This document shows, piece by piece, positions 37,403 to 49,865 of a stretch of DNA of 64,000 bases. Numbering within the stretch: position 1 is the first letter of the stretch; the number at the start of each line of letters is the position of its first letter. The DNA is from Isoetes taiwanensis (lineage: Eukaryota; Streptophyta; Lycopodiopsida; Isoetales; Isoetaceae), in contig JAJEKV010000096.1 in the NCBI GenBank assembly GCA_021234155.1, positions 2,665,678 to 2,729,677 on the forward strand, read 5' to 3'. The notes under the pieces are model-generated. The model saw nothing but the letters and a program-made list of their open reading frames with translations. It did no database searches and was not told the origin of the DNA. Both the position numbers and the translations under genes were made by a program.

Positions 37403-39548
37403 TATGCTGATGGAAACCATCTAGTGGCGCACTAGAACTAGAACCTTCCCACGTGGCCACCAGGTTGTTTGCTTGTGCAATTTGTGCCGGGTTGGCTTGA
37501 TAAATATGGGAGGTAATAAATTTACGGGAGGTAATCCGACATATGCTAACAGTAAAATTCAAGAATGTGAGGTGAAATGCAAGAATGCCACATAAAAACT
37601 GATAACAACTCCGTTTAAATTTATCTTAACCTACTTTTACGTATCTTAAATCATAGTGCAACACTTTGTTCACTGTGCCTATTTTATATCTCAAGTATCC
37701 GTAAATCATAAAGTTATTCATTACACAATATCATATATGTAAGTTAGCTTGAAGTATTTCCCTCAGTTCTATAAATTGACCTGCACAGGTTCGTAAACAA
37801 AACTTTTGGCCTAAGAAAACGACATCCTGTGTTCATATACAAAAGACTCGACATGAAACGATGAAACAAAACCATGAAAATACACTTTCATGCCATTGGA
37901 AGGCAACCCCTCATGCATAACACCTTGTTATTGTTAGTGGTTGTGTCCTCGCTGATAAAATCCAATTTCTTCAAAAAGCATATACACCTTATGATGAATG
38001 TAAAGCAAGCAACCCATTATTCTTGTTATTATTTGAAGAAACAACAAAAGGTTGTTCATTTTAGGAGCGTATCAAAAAATGGCAAATTTTGTTTTCGTGT
38101 GTTATGGGAGATATTGTTTTTTGGTTTGGAAAAAAAAAAATTCAAAAAACATTGGCCAGTTCATGAATGACATATAAGCCTTCAATAGCACAAATCCCAT
38201 AACATACCAAAATAAAAATTGTTATTTTTTTTTTCGATAAAAAAACAACTGGCAACAATTTAGTTCCAGTTGTTTGCAAAGAAAATGGAGCTTTCCATGT
38301 ATGGTTGTTGACAATGGCTTTTTGCTATTTTATTTTTTATTTTTTTTAACCAAGATAACCACAAGATAAAAATTAGAATTTTCTTGTTGAAGTGACAACC
38401 ATAGCTAAAACAACGAGGGAGCCATATCCAAAACCAACAGAAGAATTGCCGACTCATCTCGCCACGTGGCACTTACGTGTCTAAATGCCCGTGCAATGGA
38501 CCACATAACTCTAATGTCGGGCTATGGTGGATCCTGAGGCGATGGACCATGGCGAAATACAAAGCCAAATCAAATTCTCTACAAATCCACCGAATCTCTC
38601 GGCAAACCCTCACCAAAAAATTTATTCACAAACCGTATGGGTCCAATTTGATGACAAGAAACTCTAGCAATAAATTGGCTATGGTGGTTCTCATGTTTTT
38701 TTGCCTTTTTCCTTGGCATGCAGGCTTATTACACCGATCTATCAGTCTTTTGCCACGAAACCAAGCTTCTGCACTAGAGATTACGATGGGTTTGCACATA
38801 CACCGAGAATTAAGAAACCAAATCAAATGAAACAATCTACTGCCATCATCATCACTGATGCATGGATCTACTTTTTTATGCTTGTAAATCGATCTCGTTA
38901 TTTTCAGACCTTTGGCCATTTTTTTGCTGATTAGGGAAAGATGCTCCGTCACCGGACTTCAACTTTCTATTTTCCTTCGATCTACTAGCTTATCCTTATC
39001 TCCTTGTCATCCGTCTGCTTCTCCATCTGTTATTCGCCAAACCCTTGTTGCCCCCTACTTCATTCAATGCCTGCCATTCTCCAAATCCTTGTTGCCCACT
39101 TGTTCCCCCATCGGCAGAAGCTCCTCCCCCCAAATCCACCATCTCTCTCTCCCTGCCCTTGCCCCTGATAAGGAACTAAAAAAAGATCGATGCATTTTGT
39201 TAAATGTGGCTTATAATATATAGTAGTTTATACAATGGTTTGGCATATAAAATCACGCACAAAAATCATCCATTCTTAATTTTTTTCCCAACCAAAATTT
39301 TGGTAAAAAGCATTTGCCAATATAATAAAAAATCAGACGTGCACTTCAATTCATTAGTATGAGATATAAAATATATACATGCTCTTTTCTCTATCAGTAG
39401 AGATCTAATCTCAAGCTAAATATAGATGAGCGGCCAAAGATGCACAAGTCCAAATAGTATGGTTGTGCTACCATTTATGTTGTTTGTGGTTGTGTTACCA
39501 CGTCTTGTGATAAAATCCAAACTTTTCAAAAGCATACACTTTGTGAAG

Positions 39549-40122
39549 AAATAAATCCATATTCTTGCCATTATTTGAAGAAACAAACAAAAAGGTTGTA
39601 TTCACTTTAGCTTTATTTTGAACAAACCATCAAAGAATGACACCTCTTACCAACGATAGATGAACAAGAAAATAAACATGCAAAGAAACTTCCATTTCAA
39701 AGACAAAACGTACCAATAATATGGACCAATACCAAGCCCAAAACAGCACGTGTCGAGGCAATGGCACACTCGGATTCAACAAGTGTTTGGGTTAGCAGGA
39801 ATACTTTGTCCAATTCTATCTCCAAGACGTCAAGCCAAGCAAGGGTGAGTTCATTCGCCTCAACGAGTTTTTCTCAGGAATGGTGAGCTTGATTTGCAGT
39901 CAAGATCAAGAATGAAGATTCACTTGGTTTGACGCGCTTCAAGTAGCAATAGGAACAGTTTTTCTTGTGTTAGGAATGGTGAGTTTGATTTGTGGTCAAG
40001 GTCAAGAAGGAAGACTCACTTGGGCTTGACGCGCTTGAAGTAGCAGTCGATCGATGCAAACTACGTGACGGCGTTGCTAGAACTAGCACGAGCGACCGCC
40101 GAGTAGTTTCAACAGAAAATTT
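39549..40122 (+). repeat. Direct duplication D2 (about 575 bp)
   Basis: Partner of D1, 2.7 kb away in the same orientation, with scattered substitutions. Its right end lies within 1.1 kb of the COI1 start codon, so it may contribute to the gene's upstream region. Confidence 0.85.
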
Positions 40123-40399
40123 GCCTGCATTTACTTTGGCAAATCGGATATTTCCAACTTTAATCGGATATTCTCGGGAGGAACCCCCTAATTTCAACCC
40201 TTCTAGGACCTCCTCACGTGGCCGCCAGGTAGTTTCTATAAGCACAATGTTGCCACATTGCGTAGCAGCCTGGCAATGCAAATACAACGTGTGCGCACTG
40301 TGTGAGGAAAAAAACACGAGAAACAATGGAGAGCGGAGATCTAACGCCATTGCAAATCCACGGTCCTGATAATGCGAGATCCAGGTAAAACCTGTGTGG

Positions 40400-41186
40400 A
40401 CTTTGGAGAAGAAGAACCATCAAAAAAACATACTCCCGTGTGGTTTGAGCCCTACCTTTTCGCCTTGTCCCTGTCTCTGATGCTCCCGTCAACAAATCTG
40501 TTCTGTTCCTCAATTTGCAGCCGATCTGAAAGGGTTTTTCCACAACCGACTTGATCTGCTACTGCCCATTTCGTTCTCAGCTTCTCTTTCGTTGCAGTAA
40601 AACTCTTTAGCAACCCAGAAGTGAGTATTCTTTCGGGTATTTTCAATTCTGTTCGCAGACCCCCTTCTTGTTGGATTTCCACTTCAGAGCCGGCCTTGAC
40701 TTTCCCGGCTGTTTCTTATATGCCTATCAATCTCTGAAGGTTTCTAAACTTGCAGATATGGAGTCCATGATTCTGCCAGTTCGCAGGCCTCTTTGTTTTA
40801 TGCAGAGGCGGCAATGATGAGATAAAATATTGCTGCATCCAAATGGTGGGTACATGCAGCTTGTTATTTTTTGTTTTAGGTCACTGCTACTTTAATTGAC
40901 ATTTCTGCTGTTTCGAGGCGCCAATTTTATAAGAATTTTTTGTTTCCACTCTTGGAGTGTTTCTCTGCTAACTTCAGTAAGCCACAGTTTTATTTGTAGA
41001 TCCGGCAAATGTACTCTTCATCTGCTGCCAGGGAGTTTTGGATGATTTTATACGAAGGTTATGTACTTCATGTGGCAGCTTTTAGTTGGGCTATGTGATC
41101 CAGCTTGCTTGAGTTTCTCCTATTTTGGTGTCCCCTGGTCTAGAACAAAGTTTGGGGACTTACTATAGCTGAGTTCAGATTCTGAG
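40400..41186 (+). promoter_or_regulatory. Likely promoter and 5' leader of the COI1-type gene
   Basis: Pyrimidine-rich leader-like sequence (40,440-40,610) precedes the gene. CAGAA|GTGAGTATT at about 40,616-40,630 resembles a splice donor, and several CAG acceptors lie downstream (for example 40,753-40,755), so a leader intron is possible. A 19-codon upstream ORF (40,758-40,817) would matter only if it is kept in the mRNA. The transcription start was not determined. Confidence 0.4.
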
Positions 41187-43567
41187 ATGGAAAGCAAACG
41201 GTTTGAGGGTTTTATTTCAGATGAAATTTTGGAATGTGTATTTGAACATCTGGATGATCCATTAGATCGAAGTGCTGTTTCCCAGGTATGCCGCCAATGG
41301 CATAATACTGATGCCCAGACCCGTAAGCATGTTACAGTGGTTTCGTCTTATTCTGTGAATCCTTCTGTCCTTGTGAAACGCTTTAGAAATTTAAAGAGTT
41401 TCAAGATTAAGGGAAAGCCTAGGCCTTATGATTTTGATCTGATTGTAAGAAACTGGGGTGGATATGTTGGACCTTGGATTTCAGAGCTTGTTAGAGCACG
41501 AAAACAATATGGTGCCTTCCCTGCCCTTCAGTCTATTCATCTTCGTCGTATGGAGGTTACTGACGAGGACCTTGATGATTTAGCTGGGGCGTTTGCTAAC
41601 TCCTTACAGTCATTGACGCTGGATAAGTGCGCTGGATTGACAACTAATGGTTTATATGCAATAACATCTAAGTGCAGGTATTGTTCTCTTGATTGTGGAA
41701 ACTGCTTTTTCTTTTCCCTCTTTGTTTGCATGGAAAAATATATGATATATTTTTTGGTTTCTTATAGGGGATTAAAAAAGCTTTATCTCGAAGAGAGTGC
41801 AATTGAGGATAAGGGTGATGAATGGCTGAAGGAGCTTGCATGCCATAATTTTCATCTAGAAGTGTTAAATTTTTCATTGACAGCGCTTGAGGTTGAAATG
41901 GAAGATTTGGCAACGCTATTAAGAAACTGCAAGTTGCTGACTTCTTTGAAGGTCTGTGAAATCAATGCAGGAAAGATGAGAGGAGCTCTAAAATCTGCAC
42001 AATCTCTTAAAGAGCTTGCAGTATCTTACCCTGCTGATGACCACTTAAATATTGATGTGCACATTGAATTACCCAGGACTCTCACATCTTTTTCTGGTGA
42101 TATTCCGTTGCCATTAGATTCTCATGTTGCATCAAATCTTATCCAGCTGAATCTTATGTCAACGTTCACTACATTAAATGCTGAAGCGCACAGTGAAGTC
42201 TTCAAATCATGTCCAAATCTTGAAGTTCTAAAGGCAAGTTGTTCCTTTTATGGCGTGCACTAGCAATCCAGTATTTTAACATAAAATCGGACCAGTTCCT
42301 TTCCTGATTTATCTATTTTTTCATCTCTGATCTAATTTTATTGCTTCCCATGTTTCCTTTTGAGTTAATTTATAAGTGCTATTCCTTTATTCTTGTTGGT
42401 CATGTCGATTTGGAATTTCTTTGCTTTATTTTCTTGTTAAAGTCATCAGCTTCTTGATCATTATTTTTTGCTTAAGCCAAGTGCTTTTACTAAAATTGCA
42501 TTATATGTCTTTTCTGTATATCTGGTTCAACCCCACATATGCACATATGAAGATGCACAAATATTAGGCGTATTATTCACTGTTGGATCTCAGAGCCAAA
42601 AGTTCCCATCCAATGGCATACTGTAAAAGAGTGTGATATTTTTTAAATTCTTTTCCATGTAACTTCAGAATGTAGGAATTGACAAAATGCTTATTGTTGC
42701 TTTTCTTACTCGTCGTTTTTTAATTACCAGGTAAGGAATATTATTGGAGATGCAGGTCTTCATGTGCTTGGGGATTGTTGCAAGAAGCTGAAGAGTATAA
42801 GGATTGAGAATCTTGAGGACCACCATGGCTTTGTCTCACAGATTGGAATGACTTACCTGGCTAAAAGCTGTGTAAACCTCCAATTTGTTGCAGTTTATGT
42901 ATCAGATATCACCAATTCCACGTTGTCTGCTTTTGGAGATGCATGCCCGAATTTGACAGACTTCCGGATTGTTCTACTGGAAACTAATGAGCATATTACA
43001 GAACTTCCTGTAGATGATGGTGTTAGGGATTTGTTATCTGGATGCCAAAAGCTCGAACGGTTTGCTATTTATTTACGGCATAGGAAATTGACAAATCAAG
43101 GCTTTGTACGGCATGGGGGATTGACAAATCAAGGTTTGGCTCATATTGGGCGATATGGTGGTAAACTTAAATGGATTCTTTTGGGCTGTGTAGGGGAGGA
43201 CAGTGAAGGATTCAAGTATCTGTCTGGTTGCCAAAAGCTTCAAAAGCTTGAAATCAGGGATTGCCCTGTTAGTGAGGCTGGTATTGCAGCCACAGTTAGT
43301 CGCATCCCATCATTGCGGTATGTGTGGGCTCAAGGCTATATAGAAAGAAATAGAGAGGATCTTGTTGCAATGGGGCCTGGCTGGAACATAGAGTATTCCC
43401 CAAAAATGCAGCGAGATTCGCAGGAATTGCCTTTCCAGTTTGTTGCTTATCGCTCATTAGCAGGTCCAAGGGCAGATCATCCACCTGATGTAATCCAGAT
43501 CTGCCCAAAAACCCGATACCTAAGGGACCTTGAGGTTACGAGGTGCATTTTTGTTAGTCATGCATAA
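41187..43567 (+). CDS. COI1: COI1-type F-box/LRR jasmonate co-receptor
   Basis: Joined exons 41,187-41,677, 41,768-42,233 and 42,731-43,567 give 1,794 nt, 597 residues (Arabidopsis COI1 is 592). An in-frame TAG lies 18 nt before the ATG. The F-box (about residues 8-48) would dock on SKP1 in an SCF ubiquitin ligase, and leucine-rich repeats fill the rest. By remembered Arabidopsis numbering, hormone-pocket positions are all kept: R79 (R85), F83 (F89), R343 (R348), A373 (A384), Y375 (Y386), R398 (R409), Y433 (Y444), R495 (R496), W518 (W519). The role inferred is jasmonoyl-isoleucine sensing and JAZ repressor turnover in the nucleus. Odd points are an 11-residue tandem duplication (435-445/446-456), PYD in place of the usual AAM after KGKPR, and a C-terminal tail about 19 residues longer. 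TIR1 is excluded by the LRYVWAQGY and FVAYRSLAGPRAD segments. Confidence 0.93.
41678..41767 (+). other. COI1 intron 1 (90 bp, in frame, no stop)
   Basis: TGCAG|GTATTG donor and TTATAG|GGG acceptor. The junction restores SKCRGLKK, matching COI1 homologues. The intron is a multiple of three and has no in-frame stop, so retention would add 30 residues rather than end translation. Confidence 0.9.
42234..42730 (+). other. COI1 intron 2 (497 bp, GC-AG type)
   Basis: The donor is AAG|GCAAGT, a GC donor in an otherwise perfect consensus; the acceptor is ACCAG|GTAAGG. Joining gives EVLKVRNIIGDAGL, which aligns with the EVLETRNVIGDRGL segment of COI1. Another frame choice would break the LRR. Confidence 0.88.
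43076..43141 (+). repeat. 33-bp in-frame tandem duplication in COI1 exon 3
   Basis: Two 33-nt units (43,076-43,108 and 43,109-43,141) encode RHRKLTNQGFV and RHGGLTNQGLA. Angiosperm COI1 has a single such unit. It lies directly after the ligand-contact tyrosine Y433. Confidence 0.9.
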
Positions 43568-44738
43568 ATGCTATAAGGACCAGTCAGCCATAAGAGGTAT
43601 TTTGTTTTTCTTGAGATGAATAGGTTCAACATATGCTTGAGGAGTAATTATATTGGCATGAGTTTGCTTCCAGAAAACATTCTTGTTTGAAGACTGCCCA
43701 TCAACAAATCAGAGGAAATAATTAGCCACAAGAGCATATATTTGTTCCTCTGAATGCGTTGAATTGTGTATCATATATAACATCATCATGTGAATTTGTA
43801 CCGTGGTAATCTTGGGAAACGGTTGGACATATGGTTCTGGAAAGATATAAAAGTAATTTTTTATTTGAAGTTAAATTGGCCTCCAAAGTGCATTTTTTTT
43901 TTTTACATGTTTACAGTAAGTGTAGTAATCGTCTGTCATTAGCAACTACTGTGGAGATCAAAAATTCCTTTTCTAATTTTGTCCTTATATTACAGGACAA
44001 AAAGGATTATGTAGTTTGTTCGGTTTTAGATAAACTTTTGTCGCATTGTTTTTCAAAATTTGGCATTGTTTCTAAAAATTTTAGCAGCCAATTGCTTAAG
44101 AAAAATGTGACTAGGTGTTCCGATTGGTCATGGGGCATTGCATTCTTGCAATTGGGCTCGCCATTCTATATATGGCATCTTGTGGTCTTCATAGACGTTA
44201 AAATTTTTTATCTATCTATTCTAGCTTCTATAATGGACATAGGGCCATTTATTCTTGTTGTGATCAATTTTGTTGTATGGTGACATGGAAAGTGGGGAGA
44301 GGATTCCAGGAAGTCCCACGACCAGCGGGAGCGAGTAGCGGGTCCTGAAATACTCTACCCATTTTTCATATGCCACAAAATGGCAACTTCGAGAAGAATG
44401 CACATAGGATGACATCAAGAATAGGCATGCAACTCCCATGGCACATAATTGGCATGGGTCCACCCTTTTGGCCTTTAAGCATTGGAAAGTCGGTTACCTT
44501 TCGATGGGATTATTCTACATAATATAGCCCTCTCAAATGTTGTGTCACGATGTATCCATTTAGACCTTTTTTTTGATATACCGAGCGAAATATTGGCTCC
44601 CAAAAGGGGGTTGGATTCCAAAAAATGGCGAGCCAAATACGCCGCCGTCTATTTTTAAGTCGAATAGCATAATCATTATGTTTTATTATGATGTAAGAAT
44701 TAATTTTAATGTAGTAACAGTTTATTAATTTATTGGGT
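43407..44738 (+). repeat. Segmental duplication A1 (COI1 3' end and downstream)
   Basis: Reference copy. It covers the last 53 codons of COI1, its 3' untranslated region and about 1.2 kb beyond. It is collinear with A3 (58,448-59,911) and, from 43,699, with A2 (49,866-50,250 plus 55,420-55,784). Confidence 0.9.
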
Positions 44739-45557
44739 CTATTCTCTGTTGAATATTTCATCGCCATAGCCAAGCTCTGGCCAATAGCACAACCAAATGC
44801 GTATGAAGTCATGGCTGCAACTATATTTGTATGTTATCATTACTTTTGGATCCGTTCATTGTTTTTACATCACTCTTTGTCTTTTCAAAGTAGATGTGTC
44901 TTCAAATATATGGTATCATAGCTGGATGTTGTTTATCTTAGAATGAAGCACTTCAAATCGCAAAGTTGCTTAGCATTAAGCTAGCATCAACATGGAACTT
45001 GGCATTTTCAGAGATGGATTTACATTTTTAAATGGGTTTATCTTTTGCAGATTGATCCATGCTACCCTAAGAGCACATGGTTGAGGCAAATCCTGGGATA
45101 TTGCTGGGATTCAGTTTATAGGACAAGGTCGCCGTAGCCAAGCTCTGGCCGCAATCCTTCGGCCACAAAGCTGCTCAAGGCAAGTTTTTTTAATAGGGCC
45201 TTTGTTGATGGCAAGGTTGCAAAACAGGGTGTGGTTTTGTGAGCAGAGCAGAGCAATGAATTCTTCTGAAGTAAGGCTAATGCATTTCTTACAATCATCT
45301 TCTCTTTGAAAAATGCTCCATTAAACATTTGAATCTGATTTCCCTTTCTTCTGTCTTCTATTAATGGACGTAAATTTCTATCAATCGACGTAAATGTAAA
45401 GATTTTGATGTGTGATGCTTATTGGTGGGGTTTCTAAGTTACAAATACCTCTGGCATTGGCATGTGGTGGCAGTTTGCTTGCCACAATATGCAGATGGTG
45501 GTGGTTTTGATATTTGTAAACTTGCATTGTAACAGTTAAAATCTAATGTTTAACCAT
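44739..45557. other. Downstream intergenic DNA including partial repeat B0
   Basis: No gene is seen. 44,781-45,070 (starting ccaatagcacaaccaa, ending in a tttgcagattgatccatgct-type sequence) is a third copy of the left end of repeats B1 and B2. Confidence 0.7.
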
Positions 45558-47589
45558 GCATGTAATAAAACAAAGCACAACCAATAGCACAACCAACTGC
45601 GCATGAAGTCATGGCTGCATCTATATTTGTATGTTATCATTACTTTTGGATCCGTTCACTCTTTGTCTTTTCAAAGTAGATGTGTCTTCAAATATATGGT
45701 ATCATAGCTGGATGTTGTTTATCTTAGAATGAAGCACTTCAAATCGCAAAGTTGCTCAGCATTAAGCTGGCATCAACATGGAACTTGGCATTTTCAGAGA
45801 TGGATCTACATTTTTAAATGGGTTTATCTTTTGCAGGTTGATTCATGCTGCCCTAAGCATTGAATTTTGAATGAAGTAATGTTCAATCATGAAACCGGAG
45901 GAACAAAGTAGTCATCACTTGGAAAGAGCAGCTGTTGGAACCCATCAATCTGGTTATTGTGGGCGAGCTAGTCTGCTCAGGCTCTTGGCACAACTACTAT
46001 GCCCTTTTGGGTTGGACCCGTATGAATAGGGATTAGAGGTAAGATATAATCAATGAATAAGTTACCCTGTAGCAGAAGGGAGCTGTTACTATTTTCGTAC
46101 ATTCGGTTTAACAAATTTGTATGGCTCATCTGCAGTAAACACAGATTGCTTGATGGTGCATGGAGCTCTGATGGTCTTTCAATGGTAATATAGCTCTTTC
46201 ATTTCATGTTTTGTTGTTATTCTGCAACCCCTTCTGACAAGTATATGCTTTTATAATTGTTGTTGCCGTTCAAATAGATGCATTCAGGACAGAGGCTTAT
46301 CCCAGGGGTATGCTATTGTGTCAATAGGCTTAGGAAGCTTAGCAAGTGTATTAATTTAATGCAAGCATCTCTTATGCTATGCAACATCCACACGTATTTA
46401 AATACATTGTCAGCAATCAGGCAATTTGCAATTTTATGATGCATTTGACTAACTCACATCTAATAATCACAGATTGCTTGGTGGTGCTTCAAACTCCGAT
46501 TGTTTTTAATGGTAATAGTCCTTTGTTTATTTTGCAACCTTTTGATTCATCATCAGTTAGGAATATGCTTCATCATCGAATAGATGCATTCACCATTTCT
46601 GTTGGGGTCATAGATTTCGCTTGAATGTTAATGCAAGCTAAATTCTAAGGTTAACAAAATTCTTTTCTTACTTACGTTTATCGCTTTGGGTTTGATACGT
46701 AGTGTGTTTCATCTTTAATCTTGAAGATCCGTAAATCTTGGTAAGTTTTCGAGCTTCAAAAGTGGTAAATATTAAATGCCGGATTTTTCGGTAGCTTAGA
46801 ATATCAATTTTTCTATAGTGCAATGGAGCTTACTTTTTCCTTATCTTTACCCTTATCTACTTTGTTTTATTGTTAATTTTGTGATTCTCCTTAGCATAAC
46901 GATTAATTGTATCTATGTGAACCATGTACTACATTTCAAAACCCGGAGGATAGTGGACGATTTTCTAGGATTGATCCTAAGCCAATATATCTTATGTATT
47001 CTGTACATTGTTCTTAGAGTATGATAAATAATGACCCAAAACAAAAAATCCGAGTCCAAAGACTAACATGTTACTGAGATAGAAACAAAGTATCACCACT
47101 GACAAAATATATGCCACAATGCCATAATATTTAAACGCAAAATCTTCCATCAGGTATGACTACTTGGGTATAACCAGCCTCTATTGGCTTTATATCCAAA
47201 AACCATTACAAATGCCACTTTGATTTCATTTACAACCATGCAAGTTTTGTAGAATAAATGTGTATGCCCAAATATGTAGATAAATATTGTAACTATAGTT
47301 CTGCAAATGAGCACAATAAAATAATATCCATTCTTTCAGAATATCACCCAACAATTATTGCAAATGAAGCACAATGGTAATTGACTAGAGTACAATTATA
47401 GCCATCAAAACCAACATCTGTATTCTTATTCTTATTCTTAATCTCATAGTTGCAAAGTAAAACCTACTTCTCAAAAATGCTAAACAAGTTCGAAGATGAG
47501 CGAAGTACAATCTATATCCCCTAAAAAATGCTACAAGGACAAGGAGGCACTGTCCATAGTTTACTATATGTTGCATTGGTTCTTGCATA
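45558..47589 (+). repeat. Segmental duplication B1 (about 2 kb)
   Basis: Begins gcatgtaataaaacaaagca and ends tgcattggttcttgca. Nearly collinear with B2 (55,810-57,805) with small gaps. It holds no recognisable gene. Confidence 0.88.
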
Positions 47590-49865
47590 ATTATTTTGTA
47601 GTTATCCCATAAAAAGTATGTATGGTTGCATGTTGAATCATAGGGTATAACGGAAGTTTAGCTATAGAGTTCCCCTCCCAAGAATGTGTATATAGGTAGC
47701 AACTCCATTTACACCCATGGCAGTAATAACTACATTTAACACATTCGTTAGCTTCATACAATGGCATTACCAGCATTCTTTATCATCTACCAATCCACGA
47801 ATTGCTATATGTTCATAAGGAGAATGATAATATCTACACCTTCTTTATCATCTGCAAATCCACAAATTGCTACATCTTCAGAAAAAGAGCGATACTAACT
47901 ATGCCTCCTATTGACGTATGTGCAGGATGTAAATGATTTTGAAGATTTATACAATGTGAATGAGGATCTCCATTCAACACTGAAAGATGCTTGGTTGGTT
48001 TGCTTCGGGATGACATGGAATGGCTTGAATACCCTTAGGAAGCTCCGTGAATTATAACATTAACTTCAACTATATAGGTAAGTTGATCAAACTTTAGAAC
48101 AACATTGTTTGCACTTGCAGATCTGGATATTCTGTTTTTACTATATCCATGGTACCAACTTGACACATTGAATGTCACCAACATATGTTGGCAAAAAGGA
48201 ATGTTGTTGCAATTGTACTTACATTGGCATGTTTTACAGAAGCCTTAATCAAAAGAAGCAGTTTATGTGTTTATTTTTTGGGTTATTCTTGCTTGCTAAC
48301 ATTATGTTTTTGGCCATATCTAGGTTCTAGAGGAGCTGCTGTAACAAACAATAGAGGATCTTTTGATATTTGACAACTCATATTAATATAACAAGCCATG
48401 CGTGGCGTATCTACTGCTAAGACAATCGGATTTTTTGCCTATGAAGGTTACCCACAAATTCCCCACTCATTCTTACTGTTTGGTTGCATAGTGTTATACA
48501 TGTGCTTGACAAAATGATATAATTATGTTCAAACGAAAATATCCATCTATTGGATGTTGGACTAGAGCAAAACATGACTTTACACTATATGAATGTATGA
48601 ATATGGGAGCAAGGACTTCACAAGGAAAGAGCTTCATATTCAATCTGTAAAATTCAAACCCTATTATTAGAGATGCAATACCTACCATGAACAATGATTA
48701 TATAGATTGCTCAGTACTATTCTTTTCTAAGGGTCTTTTCAAGGCATTTGCAGAACATGCTGATTAAAAGGGTTATTTCTCTGCATTGAATATCGAAGTG
48801 AAAAAACCAATTGTGTATGCATTCTTATGCTCAGCGCAACATGTTTAATGAGCTGGATGTTTAGATCAACTGCATTGCAGGGCTTTGCTACCATTTTGAA
48901 TCATAATCTCAAGTGACAGCCATAAAAAAAGCACCTATATGCTATAATAATGTACCCGTTCTTTTTCAATTATTATCAATTTGGAACATTTAAGTCCAGT
49001 GCCACAATGCACCATAGCGAATATGTCCCTTTTTCTTTTCAAATTTTAAATTGAAATATCTAAGTGTGGAGAGCCACAATCCACCATAGCAAATGATGCG
49101 CCTTTCGTTTTAACGCAAATGTATAAAACAAAATGGTAGTTTTGAAAAAGTGGACAAGAATTACATTTGTTATTGTTTGCACTCATTGTTTTGATGCACG
49201 CTATCGAGGAACACCTATCCAAAAATGTTCAATATCCTATGTGCACTTAGCCACCTTATTTTATTAAAGCTATCAATAACAGGAAATCTAGCAAGAGTAT
49301 TCTAAGGAACATGCCTATATGTTCATAGTAAGACATGGTGTTTGTTTGAAGTGGTTGACACACAACTATAACATACAATAAATCAAGCAGAGAATTATTC
49401 ATAGGCTCTATGCATCGTGACGCGTTTGTACCATCGCTTAAATGGTATCGCTTTTGCGCGAAGATAACTTGCACGCTAATGAAGTCAATTCACTTTGAGT
49501 AGCAATGCTCAAACAAAACAACACTCTCTAAAACCCTCGCAAATGTAGCCCGAAAGCAATGCTTGGACATATTACAAGCATTTTAACACTTTTTGTTAAA
49601 ACCCTCACATTTCTAGCTTGGGCAACGTCGCGAGCAAAATATCACACTCACCTAAAACTCTTGCAAGTCTTAGCCCGACCACAGTGCCCGAATAACGCCC
49701 GGGTATTGATTGCATTTATGTACCTATTTTTGTGTTCTGCACCTGATTTTTATTGATGTACTTAACTATTTATAATGGTGACATTTTGAGCATAAGTTTT
49801 AGATCTGTCTTTCCAAATTTTCGTCTTCAGAGGTAGATTTAATTGCCCCCACATTCTTTATAAAG
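47590..49865. other. Intergenic DNA, no supported gene except one exon-like frame
   Basis: A/T-rich DNA. Apart from the exon-like stretch at 47,926-48,057 I see no coding signal, RNA gene or element ends. Confidence 0.5.
47926..48057 (+). other. Exon-like open stretch, unidentified
   Basis: After a splice-acceptor-like ...ttgacgtatgtgcag, an open frame of 43 codons ends at TAA. It contains DFEDLYNVNEDLHSTLKDAW and NTLRKLREL. Composition looks more like protein than the surrounding DNA. It could be the last exon of a lost gene. No family recognised, and no upstream exon found. Confidence 0.3.

Larger units (their letters stand above)
36431..40370. other. Intergenic DNA upstream of COI1 with duplicated blocks
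   Basis: I see no gene here. The stretch is dominated by the duplicated blocks listed separately and by A/T-rich sequence (36,900-38,400). Small open frames at 38,477-38,934 have no recognisable content. Confidence 0.55.

Noticed and set aside
37248-37562. Minus-strand 104-aa frame with a relative at 39,970-40,350
   Set aside because: The similarity follows from the D1/D2 DNA duplication; composition is S/T-rich low complexity and no domain is seen.
41187-43567. TIR1/AFB auxin receptor instead of COI1
   Set aside because: The AVYVSD, DFRIVLLE, YLR and LRYVWAQGY segments and the FVAYRSLAG tail match COI1 and not TIR1.
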